Assembly (NCBI GenBank): GCA_016711605.1
Contig: JADJSS010000044.1
Coordinates: 248,001-312,000 of the forward strand
Direction: 5' to 3'
From: Saprospirales bacterium
GTDB lineage: Bacteria > Bacteroidota > Bacteroidia > Chitinophagales > JADIYW01
DNA: 64,000 nucleotides
The position numbers and the translations under genes are program-made. Of the stretch, positions 46,254 through 57,615 are shown one piece after another. Under the pieces are notes generated by a model. The model was not told the DNA's origin, did no database searches, and saw only the letters and a program-made list of their open reading frames with translations. Positions within the stretch are counted from its first letter, which is position 1; every line of letters starts with the position of its first letter.

Positions 46254-48604
46254 ATGTTAATTCTAAATAATATTAGTGGAGAGATTTTTAAAGCCATTAT
46301 CAAAGAAATGAGTCAGGCTCGTTTACCTAAATTAGATAGTTCCATCTTTGAAAAAACATAGTTGACGAAATTGAAATTATTCGCGATGAATTTGGCGTGG
46401 CACATATCTACGCAAAATATTAACGATGTAAGTTTCGGTCAAGGTTTTGTACATGCACAAGATAGATTGTGGCAAATGGAAGTCAATCGAAGAGCTGCAC
46501 CCGGACGACTAAGTGAATTTATTGGCAAAGATGCCTTAGATACCGACAGAGTCGCTCGTACATTAGGATTTGAACGTATAGCAAAACAAGATTGGGAGTT
46601 ATTTGGCGATGAAGAACATCAACTTATTATTTCTTATTGCAACGGCATTAATGCATACATTAATTGTAACGAATTTGAGTTGCCGATTGAATTCAAATTA
46701 ATCAAACAAACAGCAGAACTTTGGGAACCAATGGATGTGGTTTCGTTTAGTCGATTACTAATTTCCATCTTAACTTGGGGTTGGTATGATGAAATAATAA
46801 AAGCAAAATTAATTGCAGCTGTTGTGTAGATGCAGCTGCAGAATTAGATAATACCTATCCAAAGAAAATCCTGTTACTTTAACGAAAGGATTGAATTTAA
46901 TTTCTTAGATGTTGCAGGAAAATTTAATGCATTAAAAGGTCCGTACATGCCAAGTATGAATGGCAGCAATGCATGGACAGTTTCAGGGTTAAACAAAAAA
47001 CCGAGAAGCCGTATTTATGCAAACGATCCGCATTTAGCATTGCGCAATCCAAATATTTGGTACATGAATCATTTGTATTGTCCAGAAATGCATGTAACTG
47101 GCGTATCTGCGCCTTGTTTGCCAATGGTGCAAATTGGACATAATGAAAAAATTGGTTGGGGCATCACTTTAGCATTTACAGATATCGAAGATGTTTTTGT
47201 TGAAAAAATTTACGAAACGAAAATTACTACTTACATGCATGAAGGCAATTTAAAAGAAACTGAAATTATAGAAGAAAAAATCTTTATTAAAGATGAAAAT
47301 TTGCCACATATCGAAAAAGTATTTCGAACCATACATGGCACTATTATATCTGATATTATTGGCAATTCTAACCAAAAATTATCATTGAGTTCGATGGCAT
47401 TGACACAGGAAAATCTATTCATGGTTGGTTTTTTTAAACAAGCACAAAATTGGAATGATTTTGTAAATGGTGTAGAAAATATTACCTTTGGTTTAAATAT
47501 TGTTTATGCAGATGTAGATGGAAATATTGGATATTATAATTCAGGAAAAGTTCCAGTGCGCACCAAACAGCAAGCATCTGTTCCGCAAGAAGGTTGGTCT
47601 GGTAATAATGATTGGAAAGCATTTGTTTCGTTTGATGAAATGCCTCATGTTTTAAATCCAGAAAAAGGATATGTAGTAACAGCCAATCATAAAATTGAAC
47701 CAGATGATTTTCCTTATTTTTAGGTGATATTTATATGAATGGATATCGTGCCAACCGATTAGATGAGATGATCAATAAAAAAGTAAAATTAGAGCCAAAA
47801 GATTTTGTTGAAATGCAAATGGATTTTTATTGCACACCTGCAAAATTATTTACCAGTCATTTCCAGAACATAAAAATGGATAATGCAGAATTACAAAACT
47901 ATGTTGATTTATTACTGAAATGGAATGGTGTTTTATCACCTGATATAATAGAAGTTCGTTGTATAAAGTCAGTAAAAAAAATGATTGTAAAAGATTGTTT
48001 GAAGCTGGTATTAATGACAAACAATTGATTGATGAATTAATGGGAAAGGTTCGCATGGTGTACTCGATCCGGTTAATTCTTATCTTGGACATAACACAAT
48101 TTTATTGCGCATCTTAGACAATCCAAATTCATTTTGGTTGCAAAAGCTGGTGGAAAAGAAAAATTATTGAAAGATGGATTTAAAGCAGCAATTGATTGGC
48201 TGAAATTAAACTATGGAACCAATACTAAAAAATGGAATTGGGGAAATTTACATGCTATTGTGTTTCCACATTCTTTTTCAGTAAAACCACCGATGGATAA
48301 AGTCTTTGATATTGGACCATATCCAATTGGTGGCGACACCGATACACCTTTCCAAACCTATATTATGCATATGGAAAGTTTTGGCGGTGAACTAAGTTCT
48401 GTTTCGTATAGGCAAATTTTAGATTTCTCTGATTTTGATAAATCAACTGTAGTGATGCCATTAGGAAATAGCGCAAACATGGCAAGTCCATATTATAGAA
48501 ATCAATTAAAAGATTGGTTTGCTGGCAAAAGCTATCCGATGTGTTTTTCTAAATCAAAAGTAGATGAACACAAAAAACATACGTTGTTGTTGAAGAAGAT
48601 GTAG
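46254..48604 (+). pseudogene. Penicillin acylase family protein, frame-broken
   Basis: About 780 codons when joined, the family's normal size. The alpha chain has VDEIEIIRDEFGVAHIYAK and FGQGFVHAQDRLWQMEVNRR (46440-46500). The autocatalytic Ser at the beta-chain start is kept in MNGSNAWTVSG (46960-46990), followed by RIYANDPHLALRNPNIWYM. The C-terminal end has GNLHAIVFPHSFSV and GGDTDTPFQTY. Breaks lie near 46360, 46830-46900, 47722, 47985 and 48135. An N-terminal-nucleophile amidase, usually periplasmic, acting on acyl-amides or lactones. All catalytic parts survive. Confidence 0.8.
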
Positions 48605-48606
48605 GT

Positions 48607-49978
48607 TTATTTTGGATTCCAAAGTGGTTTATTTATTTTATCTGTTGGAATTGCTGAATTGGTATTGATAAAATTTTCTTCTATTATTTTCTTTGTTTCT
48701 ATGTAAGTTGGATAGTTAAATAAACTACTATCTAAACTATTAAATAAATTTATGACTTCTTGTTTAGATATCCCAACTTGTGAATAGGCATCTGTTAGAA
48801 AGTTGACAAACTCTAATGTTTTAAATGATTTTGGATAGTGTAAATGTTTATTATAGAGTTCGCAATGATATAAATGACTGATACTGTCAAAATTATTTTT
48901 AACACGAATCCCATCATTTATAAATGTATCTAACAACAAAATCTTATCTAGTATCGTATCATATTTTTTTTTGATATGCCAGAATATATTATATTCATTA
49001 TTTAAAAGTAGATGTATTAGAGTTTATGATCGATTTATCTATATTAATTGTAACATCATGTATGCCTATATCTAAATAAAATAAGATACTATTAATATTT
49101 CGACTTTTTAGTGCAAGTGTATCATTAGTATTCCATACTCTAACTCTTATTGGCTCGTCAATATCATATTTAATGGTGTTTACTTTTTTAAGTATCAATG
49201 TAAATCTCATTGTTAATAAAAGTTGATAATCTTCAATTTTTTTCCCATTTACGATTAAGGTCGTTAAAGTTTTGTAGGTTCGACTATTTGATTCATTTGA
49301 ACTTGTGTTTTCAGGTATTAGAGTATTATTTATTTGGGTTTCTAAATTGTTTTGACGTTTATCTTCAAAAATGAGATTGTATTTTTTAAAGGTTGGAAAG
49401 TGGAACAAACTAACATCTAACTTATCGAATATATTCTTTGCTAAAGATGAATCCGATTTATCTTTAGTTAGTAGAAATTCAATGAAATCAAAACATACAA
49501 AAGATTTAGTATTTTTTAAACACCACTTATAAAGCGTTAGCTGTTGTTCAATTTCTAATTGTTTAATTCTATTTATAAAGAAACAAATTTTACTCTTAAT
49601 TAATTGATTATTGTTCGAGTCTATTAATGTTGTGAAGCTATCTTTAATAAAACTAAATGCAGAGTACTCTGCATTTAGTTTTGAGTAAATATTTGCTTTA
49701 AGTGTGAATGGATGTTTTCGATACTATAAGTGCGCATTATCAATGTAAAATCCTATCTTTTTATTTTTACTTCATCAATAATGGAAATTTTTTTAGGTTC
49801 CTCAAAATTTCCAGTACTAAATTCTAGAGTTTTTCTGCACAATTTTAATTGAGTTATTCTTCCCAATCCTAATTTTATATTGTCTAATTTCTTAAAGTAC
49901 AGGGTGCATTTTTAGTATCATAAGAATATAAATTTACAACTAACGTATATTTATATATATCAATATAGTTATTTTCAT
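48607..49978 (-). pseudogene. Unrecognised secreted protein with two repeated modules, frame-broken
   Basis: Two successive modules. Each has a beta-rich part ending in FYLDIGIHDVTINID (module 2) or FYIDNAHL (module 1), then a helical part with a shared pattern: LTLYKWCLKNTKSFVCFDFI in module 1 and LYNKHLHYPKSFKTLEFVNF in module 2, each followed by LF-FPT or LFNYPTY. A third module forms the related gene at 50757. The layout recalls the DUF4369-type N-terminal regions of Bacteroidota lipoprotein thioredoxins, but no thioredoxin follows, so the assignment is weak. The 5' end (49978) is uncertain. Confidence 0.4.
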
Positions 49979-50052
49979 AAATATAATATTAATAATTATT
50001 ATGTGTTTTTTATTTAATAACACATAGTATTTATATTCGTAAGACAAGAAAT

Positions 50053-50620
50053 TTAAAAATTACCATATACCCAACATTCTCTTTTTAGTGGCAATAAAAG
50101 ACAATCATTATAAGGAAGAGGCCCGTGATCTATAATTATTATGTATTTTGGTTTTATTAAATTACCATTTGGCATAGTATATTTTCTATCACTTAAACTA
50201 TTTTCATCTTTCTCTGCAATAGACTTTATCAATATATTTTCATTTTATCTTTTATTATTATTTCGCATTTTGTAAGTTTTCATATAGTTTCAATTGTTGA
50301 TTTAAATTAAGTTCTTTTTGCATTAAACTAGATTTATTAAATCCTCTAATTTTACCCTTATCAAACTGAATTGAACCTCTCAACTCTTCTATTGCTTCTT
50401 TGAAAGCACAATTCTCTAATTACTAGCGCTTTGGTTTCCTAATCGTCCATTATCGTTTTGTAAAGTTATTTCACTAATCACCTTATCAAATTCTTCTACA
50501 TTTTTTATGCCAGAATATGCATCTGCTTGATTTTGTCTGGCAGCATTTTCCACTTTTTTACACGCACTATATAATAGTATAACACTTTCAAATTAAAATT
50601 AATTTTTTGTAATAACATTT
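50053..50620 (-). pseudogene. Unrecognised lipoprotein, second copy, frame-broken
   Basis: Near-duplicate of the lipoprotein at 51540-52011. Its DNA starts with the same KKLILI/SVILLYSACKK stretch including the lipoprotein cysteine, then VENAARQNQADAYSGIKNVE and EFDKVISEITLQNDNGR, FDKGKIRGFNKSSLMQKELN. The end diverges (YTMPNGNLIKPKYIIIIDHG). At least four single-base breaks. Function unknown. Together with the module protein downstream it repeats the order seen at 50757-52011. Confidence 0.5.
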
Positions 50621-50756
50621 GCTGTAAAATACTTGAGTAAGTGAAGGATTTGTGTTTGCACTTACAATTACCGTTTTAGTTAATTTGCCATTTTCTATTG
50701 GAGTACGAAATAAAATTTTTAATGAATCAAATTTATTAACATCAAGTGGCTCTTTA

Positions 50757-51480
50757 TTAAAACCAATTGCAGTGCACTTTTAAGATATTTGTGGTATCAT
50801 CCTTGTTTATTATTGTTTTTGAGTTTACATAATCATCCATAAAATATTTACACTTTGCATATGTTGGATACTCTTTTAATTTTAAATCTAATAAATTAAA
50901 CAATATATTGATTTCATTATTATTAAATTTTGTCGCTTGCCAGTCTCCAGCTAAACTCAAACAATATTCTAATGAAATGAATGATTTTGGATGTTTTACA
51001 CACCAATTATAATAATCTTTTTCATAAGCATATTCCAACGAATCCATTATTGGTGATGAGCCAGTAAATATGTCTTGTTTTTGATTCATTGCAGCTTTCT
51101 CGAATAGTATATCATAATGTTTTTTAATTTCCCATATTTCAGCAAATTCTTGATTAAGTTTAGAAGTTTTTGAATAAATTATATTATTATCTAAATCAAT
51201 ATTTATTTTATGCTTACCTTTCTCAATATAGAAAAAGATATACTTTCTTTCAGATTTGCATATTAAACCATATTGGATTGGTTCTTTAATTTTCTTTGTT
51301 ATGATGTTACATCTTTTTACTTGTTCTATTATAAAAAGTATCTTCAATCGGAACTGAGCGAATTACACATGAGTCTATGTTTTTTGATTTTATATAAATT
51401 ATATTCTTGGATAAAGATAATTGAGCAAACATGCTTTTGTGTATAAATAAGACACAAGTTATAATTAATGTTTTATACAT
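50757..51480 (-). CDS. Unrecognised secreted protein with one repeated module (one frameshift)
   Basis: About 240 codons. Signal peptide at the N-terminus from 51480 (MYKTLIITCVLFIHKSMFAQ). After a break near 51310 the beta part continues with KYIFFYIEKGKHKINIDLDN, then the helical part KDYYNWCVKHPKSFISLEYC and LFNLLDLKLKEYPTYAK. It aligns with both modules of the protein at 48607. It follows the lipoprotein at 51540 by 59 bases in the same direction, so the two form a cassette that has been duplicated. No known function. Confidence 0.5.
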
Positions 51481-51539
51481 AAGAATTTTAAAATATTTAC
51501 AGAGAGTATTCTATACTCTCTGTAAAATTAATTAATTTT

Positions 51540-52011
51540 TTAAACAAGTTGCTGTAGGTGATTTTTTACATGGAACTCATTGTAGTATGTATATCTATAA
51601 TCTTTGTATTCAATATAATCACCATTAGGACTTTGAACTTTGAATGTCCTATAATTTTGCATTCTCATCCAATAAAATAATACTGTGACCCGAAAGTTTT
51701 TCAGATAATAAAATATGTTGTTCAATATTTAACTCTGTAAATAATTTACCAACATTATTAAACCCTCTAAATCTTCCTTTCTCATCAAAGTTAATAGAAT
51801 TCCTCATTGCTTTTATTGTTTCTACTGACAATCTAATGGCATCTTTTGATGATCTAGAACTTGATGATGAATTGTTTATTTCGGCAATTACTTTGTCAAA
51901 ATCAGCAACATTTTGTATCCCATCTGTTTGATTTTGTTTGGCAGCAGTTTCTACTTTTTTGCATGCGCTAAACAATAGTATAACGCTACAAATTAAAATT
52001 AATTTTTTCAT
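51540..52011 (-). CDS. Unrecognised lipoprotein, first copy (one frameshift)
   Basis: Lipoprotein signal MKKLILICSVILLFSACKKV with Cys17 as lipidation site. The body is polar and helical (GIQNVADFDKVIAEINNSSS, KAMRNSINFDEKGRFRGFNN). The first frame ends at 51649. A one-base break near 51655 leads into QSPNGDYIEYKDYRYTYYNE and the end at 51540, paralleling the end of the second copy. The repeated pattern of a lipoprotein followed by a module protein suggests the two act together at the outer membrane or periplasm, but this is inference only. Confidence 0.5.
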
Positions 52012-52115
52012 TTTAATAAATTTAATGTTGATTCTTACTTTTTAAGGTTTTCAGAAATTTACCTATCAAAACAAGAGGAACTAGTATTTTTATGTTTCGA
52101 TAGTACAAATATATC

Positions 52116-52184
52116 ACAGAATAAATTATAAAGTATCTATTTATTCGCCGTAAATTATTACATTTACGGTATAAATTATTCTGT
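52116..52184. promoter_or_regulatory. Nested inverted repeats ahead of the Xre regulator
   Basis: Inner palindrome CCGTAAAT (52148-52155) and ATTTACGG (52162-52169), perfect with a 6-base spacer. Outer arms ACAGAATAAATTATA (52116-52130) and TATAAATTATTCTGT (52170-52184) match at 14 of 15 positions. The right arm abuts the ATG. A likely autoregulatory operator. Confidence 0.6.
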
Positions 52185-52493
52185 ATGAACATTGGACAAA
52201 AAATAAGAAAGATAAGAACACTAAAAGGTTACAAACAAGATTTTGTTGCTGAAAAAATGGGCGTTTCACAAAAGCAATACAGCTTATACGAAAGTGACGA
52301 TGCCAACTTAGAATGGAAAACAATAGAACGCATTGCAGATGCTTTAGAAATTGATGCTACCAAATTAATTGGTTTCGATGAAACACAAATTTTTAATAAT
52401 TGTAATCAATCTGGAACAATAATTTCATCAACATTACATAGTATAGATAAAGAAGTAGTAGATGAATTACGCAATCAACTAAAGAAAAGATGA
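52185..52493 (+). CDS. Xre family HTH transcriptional regulator
   Basis: 102 residues. A helix-turn-helix of the Cro/C1 type covers residues 5-62: IGQKIRKIRTLKGYKQDFVA, EKMGVSQKQYSLYESDDANL, IERIADALEIDATKLIGFD. The C-terminal third is polar and could mediate dimerisation. No toxin or phage gene is adjacent, so it is a solitary regulator. Nested inverted repeats end at its start codon, suggesting self-repression. Intact, unlike most genes around it. Confidence 0.9.
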   Translation: MNIGQKIRKIRTLKGYKQDFVAEKMGVSQKQYSLYESDDANLEWKTIERIADALEIDATKLIGFDETQIFNNCNQSGTIISSTLHSIDKEVVDELRNQLKKR

Positions 52494-52576
52494 GCAAATA
52501 AAATCTTTAATTTCAAAATAAATTAGGTTTTGTTTGGCATAAAAATGCAATAATATTAATCAATAAATAAATCAAA

Positions 52577-53029
52577 ATGAAAAAAATAATTCTAACATCA
52601 TCAATCATTGCAATCTCAATTTTTAGTTTTGCGCAATCTACATCAAAAACTAAAACTAAAACAACTACCAAAACAAAACCTAAAACAACAGTTGTAAAAA
52701 ACACACAACTTCCATTCCGTCTGATGCGATTTATTTTAGAAAACAACAAAGAAGATGCAACATTAACTGCAACTGACAAAGCCATTGTAATTGATGGAAA
52801 TGAAAATAAAATTACCATTACTGGAAACTGCAAACAAATTTATATAAAAGGAAAAAACAACGATATCACTATCGAATCGTTAGATAATATTGAAATTACT
52901 GGTTCAGGTAATTTTGTAAGTTGGGAAAAATCTACTAATACAAACGGCAAACCAACCGTAAAAGATAAAGGTGGTTACAATAATGTTGGCAAAAAATCTG
53001 GTCAAGCGTTGGATAAAAGTGATAATTAA
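52577..53029 (+). CDS. DUF3060-like secreted protein
   Basis: 150 residues. Signal peptide MKKIILTSSIIAISIFSFAQ, then a threonine/lysine-rich low-complexity linker (residues 21-45). The folded part resembles the DUF3060 beta-repeat: KAIVIDGNENKITITGNCKQ followed by IYIKGKNNDITIESLDNIEI, each turn a strand of a small beta-helix. The tail is polar. Function unknown. The gene follows the Xre regulator by 83 bases and could be its target. Confidence 0.65.
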   Translation: MKKIILTSSIIAISIFSFAQSTSKTKTKTTTKTKPKTTVVKNTQLPFRLMRFILENNKEDATLTATDKAIVIDGNENKITITGNCKQIYIKGKNNDITIESLDNIEITGSGNFVSWEKSTNTNGKPTVKDKGGYNNVGKKSGQALDKSDN

Positions 53030-53064
53030 AAATGCTCAATTTTTTAAATAGTGTGTAGTAGATT

Positions 53065-53104
53065 TCAATTGTAAATCGTAAATTGTAAATCGTAAATTAA
53101 TACT
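53065..53104. repeat. AAATCGTAAATTGT word spacer ahead of the sterol-desaturase gene
   Basis: ATTGTAAATCGTAAATTGTA then AATCGTAAATTAATAC. The 14-base unit is repeated in tandem and ends four bases before the ATG. Confidence 0.5.
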
Positions 53105-54043
53105 ATGCACTTTTACAATCCATTTGATTTTAATGATCCAGTAGCGTACGCCGTTCCAGGATTTATTCTTTTAATTTTAACTGAGTTTTTTTTGTACTAC
53201 AGAAAAAAACATGCTGTTACGAATACGTTTTATAAAGATGCTGCATCTAGTTTAGGTCTTGGAATTGGTTCTACTGTTATTGATTTGGCTATGAAAGCAA
53301 TCGCAATTGGCTATTTGCTTTGGTTTTATCAATTTAGAATTTTTGAAAATCTTGGACCAGCTTCTATACAAGAATTTGGTTCATTGCAATGGCACAAAAC
53401 ACATTGGTATATTTGGATTATTGGTTTTGTTTTACAAGATTTTATTTTCTATTGGTATCATCGGTTTGCGCATGAAATACGATTATTTTGGGCAGCGCAC
53501 GTTAATCATCACTCGTCAGAATATATGCATTATTCTACTGCGTTGCGACAAAGTTGGTTAGAACTTTTATTCAAAGATGCGTTTTATATTCCAATGGCAA
53601 TTTTAGGTTTTCATCCATTGATGATTTTAACGATGCATCAGTTTAATTTAATTTATCAATTTTTACCACATACAGAAGCGATTAAACGATTGCCAAAATG
53701 GTATGAATTTATTTTTAATTCACCAGCACATCATCGTGTTCATCATTCCAGCGAAATTAAATATTTAGATAAAAATTATGCTGGTGTTTTTATTCTTTGG
53801 GATCGATTGTTTGGAACATTTATAGATGAAGATGAAGAAAAATTTCCTGTTTATGGAATCACCACAAACATTAAAACCAATAATTTATTAAAGATTACGT
53901 TTCATGAAGTGATTAATATTTGGCACGATGTGAAACGCGCACCAACATGGAAAGCCAAACTAAATTACATTTTCCAATCGCCAGGTTGGAGCCATGATGG
54001 TGAAGACCAACGAGCGAAAACGCTGCAGAAGAAATTGACATAA
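53105..54043 (+). CDS. Sterol desaturase / fatty acid hydroxylase family protein
   Basis: 312 residues with four to five membrane segments. The di-iron histidine boxes are complete: WYHRFAHEIRLFWAAHVNHH near residues 120-140, HQFNLIYQFLPHTE near residue 180, and SPAHHRVHHSSE near residue 205. Members oxygenate or desaturate C-H bonds in lipids; the substrate here is unknown (carotenoid, sterol-like or fatty acyl). Intact reading frame with its own word spacer upstream. A glycosyltransferase follows after 60 bases. Confidence 0.9.
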   Translation: MHFYNPFDFNDPVAYAVPGFILLILTEFFLYYRKKHAVTNTFYKDAASSLGLGIGSTVIDLAMKAIAIGYLLWFYQFRIFENLGPASIQEFGSLQWHKTHWYIWIIGFVLQDFIFYWYHRFAHEIRLFWAAHVNHHSSEYMHYSTALRQSWLELLFKDAFYIPMAILGFHPLMILTMHQFNLIYQFLPHTEAIKRLPKWYEFIFNSPAHHRVHHSSEIKYLDKNYAGVFILWDRLFGTFIDEDEEKFPVYGITTNIKTNNLLKITFHEVINIWHDVKRAPTWKAKLNYIFQSPGWSHDGEDQRAKTLQKKLT

Positions 54044-54074
54044 GGCAAATACTAATCATATTGCCATTTTTTTT

Positions 54075-54082
54075 TATCTTTG
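54075..54082 (+). promoter_or_regulatory. -7 box TATCTTTG ahead of the GT2 gene
   Basis: Exact TAnnTTTG match 21 bases before the GT2 ATG at 54104. Confidence 0.5.
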
Positions 54083-54103
54083 GCATGAAAAATATCTGTT
54101 TAG

Positions 54104-54852
54104 ATGATAAAAGGTAAAAAATTAGTAATTGTACTTCCTGCTTATAATGCTGAATTAACATTAAAGAACAATATAATGAAATTCCATTTGACATAGTTGA
54201 TGAAGTTATATTGGTAGATGATTGTAGTAAAGACAATACAGTTCAAGTTGCAAAGAATTGAGTAAATCATGTTATCAGACATGAAAAAACTTAGGATATG
54301 GTGGTAATCAGAAATCCTTGGTATAATAAAGCATTAGAAATAGGTGCAGATATTGTAATAATGTTACATCCAGATTATCAATACACACCCAAATTAATAC
54401 ATTCTATGGCTTACTTAATAGCCAATGAAGTTTATCCAGTTGTTTTAGGATCGAGAATTTTAGGAAAAGGTGCATTAAAAGGTGGTATGCCAAAATATAA
54501 ATACCTTTTTAACAGAATGCTAACGTTGATTGAAAACGTATTGATTGATCAAAAATTATCAGAATATCATACAGGTTACAGAGCATTCTCTAAAGAAGTA
54601 CTACAAACCATTAATTATGAAATTAATTCAGATGACTTTGTATTTGACAATGAAATGCTTTCACAAATTGTATATGCAAATTTTGATATTGCAGAAATAA
54701 CTTGTCCAACTTTATATTTTCGGAAGCATCATCCATTAATTTCAAACGCAGTTCAAAATATGGTTTAGAAGTTTTACGTAAGTTTTATGCACTTTTTACA
54801 ACGTATTGGTTTGGCTAAACTAAAAATGTATGTAAATAAACCTAAGGTATAG
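54104..54852 (+). pseudogene. Glycosyltransferase family 2, frame-broken
   Basis: About 248 codons joined. The N-terminus KKLVIVLPAYNAELTLK and VDEVILVDDCSKDNTVQVAK are the GT2 nucleotide-sugar signature. The intact middle (from 54298) has DIVIMLHPDYQYTPKLIHSM, with the DxD-equivalent replaced by HPD as in polyprenyl-phosphate mannosyl/glucosyl transferases, then GYRAFSKEVLQTINYE. The end reads LQRIGLAKLKMYVNKPKV in another frame. About four breaks. Probably builds a surface glycan with the methyltransferase and GT-C-like protein that follow. Confidence 0.7.
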
Positions 54853-54955
54853 TATTCATTAAAACAATACAATCAATACTATACTAACTAGAATAAATCA
54901 ATTCTTAAATAAAAAAGTTTGATAACTATATAATTGAAAAATAAATAGCACACAA

Positions 54956-55507
54956 TTGAAAAAAAAGATTTTACTTTCTATCATAAGTTCTGAAAAGGAA
55001 ATTAATAATGCTGAGCTAATTTCAACAAATGCTCATGAACATACAGCTTTTAGTATAGACATAAAGTATATATTTAATATTCACTCTATAACTATAATGA
55101 TACTAAGCAAAAAATTGAGCAAAATAAAATTGAGTCTATCTTATTAGAAGATAATTTTGATGTTGGAAAAACACATAAAATAATATTTGAATATAGTCAG
55201 CAAAAAAAATACGATTTTGTTATATTAGCTACTCGTGAACAGTATAAATATCTTATCACACATTTAAACGAATTACTAAATCCTTTAGAAGATAATATTG
55301 CCTATTTAACTGGTGGTGATACGTATAAATCACAATTCGGAATTATAAATTATGTACAAAAAAAGGTATTTAAGAAACAACTTAATTTATTTCCTAATAT
55401 TTGTATTTACAATACAACCTATTTAGCAAAATACCGTATTTATACAATTCAGATAATGCATCTTTGTAAATGAAGTAGCCATACAAGTAGTATTATCTGA
55501 TTTTTAA
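54956..55507 (+). pseudogene. Unrecognised protein in the glycan cluster, frame-broken
   Basis: About 183 codons over at least three frames: KKKILLSIISSEKEINNAEL, then IESILLEDNFDVGKTHKIIF, then KKYDFVILATREQYKYLITH and ICIYNTTYLAKY, ending SFVNEVAIQVVLSDF. Soluble, alternating hydrophobic strands suggest an alpha/beta fold. No family recognised. Lying between a GT2 and a methyltransferase gene, it may take part in glycan or nucleotide-sugar metabolism. Confidence 0.35.
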
Positions 55508-55621
55508 ATTTTGTTTGAAATTAATAGTGATATAAAAACTAAATATCATACCAGTCAAAACTTCAAACTTTAAAAGTTTTTTTAGAGCATATATACATTC
55601 TTTAGGCATTTTTATCAAAAT

Positions 55622-56331
55622 ATGTTTGATATCATACAAGATAATTTGCAATATAGTTTAAAATTAGGATATGCAAGTTCACATACGTATGCAATAAATG
55701 CAGTACCAGCAAATGCGTCGGTAATTGATATTGGCGCTGGTCCGTTTGGCGTTGGACATGAGTTAAAAAACAAAAGCTGTAAAGTAGTTACAGTTGATCA
55801 GTTTGACATACCAGATAAATATAAATTAGACAATCACATTGTAACCAATCTAGATACTAATTTTTCCATTTCTACTAAAGAATACGATTGTATTTTATTT
55901 TTAGATATTATAGAACATTTAGTAAATCCTGAAGAATTTATGCTAAAATTATCGGAACAGTTTACCTATAAAAACAAAATAATATTTACAACTGGTAATA
56001 TTTCATTTTTCCAGTTAGATTAATGTTGCTTTTAGGATCGTTTAATTATGGAAAAGTGGTATTTTAGACAAAACACATACTCGATTATTTACTTTTGCAT
56101 CTTTCAAAAAACTAATAACAGATTCTAGGTTAACGATATTAAGTATTAAAAGGAATTCCTGCACCTTATCCAAAAGCTATTGGTAATAATTTTATTTCAA
56201 AAATATTGCTAGCATTAAATCTCTTTTTTATTAAAATTTCAAAAGGATTTTTTTCTTATCAGATATATATAGAAGCAGAAACAAATCCATCTGTATATTA
56301 TATTGTAAACGAATGTTTGAAAAATGACTAG
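55622..56331 (+). pseudogene. Class I SAM-dependent methyltransferase, frame-broken
   Basis: About 236 codons joined. SAM-binding motif I is ASVIDIGAGPFGVGHEL near residue 40, motif II KVVTVDQFDIPDKY, and YDCILFLDIIEHLVNPEEFM near residue 100. After the frame ends at 56023 the reading continues in other frames (LMLLLGSFNYGK, GILDKTHTRLFTFASFKKLI, FISKILLALNLFFIKISKGF) and stops at 56329-56331. The stop overlaps the start of the next gene by eight bases. Similar to methyltransferases in O-antigen and glycan clusters. Confidence 0.7.
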
Positions 56332-57615
56332 TTTACATAGAGATATTTCTAACTTATCTTCTAGAAATAAAAATTTTCTTTTTTACACACTATTAATTAT
56401 ATCAATACCATATAAATTATTCTTCATATCTTACCAAACAACAACTTCAGGTCCTGATATTTTTGAATACACTTATTTATCTAGATTATTTGCTGATAAA
56501 GGTGTTTTACATTACATACAAAGTACTGATCCTTTTACATTATGGCGACTTCCTGTTTTACCATTTGTATTATTTATATGCAAATCTGCTTTTGTGTTTT
56601 ATATTTTACAATTAATTGCAAGTTATTTTTTAGCATATAATTTTTATAAAATTGCAACATTTACAACTAAAAATAAAACGATTGCTTTTTTAAGTTTTTT
56701 TGTAATATTGTTTTTACCATATTTAAATATGGCAGCATGTGCTGCAATTACAGAGTTTATACAGATTTCTTTATTTATCTATGCATTCAGGAAAGTATTA
56801 TACAAAAAATATGATTTTAAATTAGCTATTGCACTAATTGCATTTTGTTTATTACGAGCCGAAGGACAATATTTTATTTACTTTTTAATTTTAAGAGAAT
56901 TATTTTTTAAGAATTTTTCTAAAATAATTTTCTATAGCATTCCTATTATTGTTGTTATGCTGTGGTGTACACGTAACAAAACTAATTTCGGTACGTTTAG
57001 TTTAGTAAATCCAATTTTATCTTCACGTGCCATGATAGGTTCTTTATATGGTTTTATTTATGTATCAGAACGAAATGATTTCCATACAAAATATGACTAT
57101 TATGAAGGTCGAGATTATGTAAACAAAAAGAGTTTGTTGAGAAATATAAAAAGTTGTTCAATCAGAAATCAAAAATAAATTATTACACGAGCCATTTGAT
57201 TTTCTATTAATTGAATTAAACAAATTACACATTCATTTTTATATTTTGGGTTTAACTTTAGAACATTTGCCTGATTCTAACTGGAAATTTCGTAAAAATC
57301 AAGATTTTGAAAGTATTGTAAAAAACAACCAACAATGGTCATATTCAACAATTATTAGCAACAAAGATTATAGTAAATTTATAGTTAGATTAATTTATAA
57401 TGGTGGTTTTGCTTTTTTATACATTTATTAGGCATTTTATTTATTTTTATAAATTACAAAAAACAATGCCATTTTATTTGTATTATTAAATTTCTGTTTT
57501 GTATTTATTGTTGAGGTTGACATGCGATATCTAATAACAGTAAAATTATATGTATGTTCGTTTATTATTCTTTGTTATTCGGTTGTTAAACATCATACTA
57601 TAAAATTAAATTAGA
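56324..57615 (+). pseudogene. GT-C-like polytopic membrane protein, frame-broken at the 3' end
   Basis: The first 284 residues are intact and hydrophobic, about seven membrane helices, with QTTTSGPDIFEYTYLSRLFA in the first loop as a possible catalytic acidic site and RAEGQYFIYFLILRELFFKN near residue 185. Reading continues after 57178 as LNKLHIHFYILGLTLEHLPD and IVRLIYNGGFAFLYI, then helical fragments to about 57615. At least three breaks. Acts on a lipid-linked sugar by analogy with GT-C enzymes; no close family is recognised. Confidence 0.5.

Noticed and set aside
44194..49749. A 17-base string (CGCATTATCAATGTAAA) occurs at 44194-44210 and 49733-49749.
   Set aside because: The first lies in an SDR coding region and the second in a broken unrelated gene. 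AT-rich composition makes one such match in 64 kb plausible by chance, and no flanking similarity was seen.
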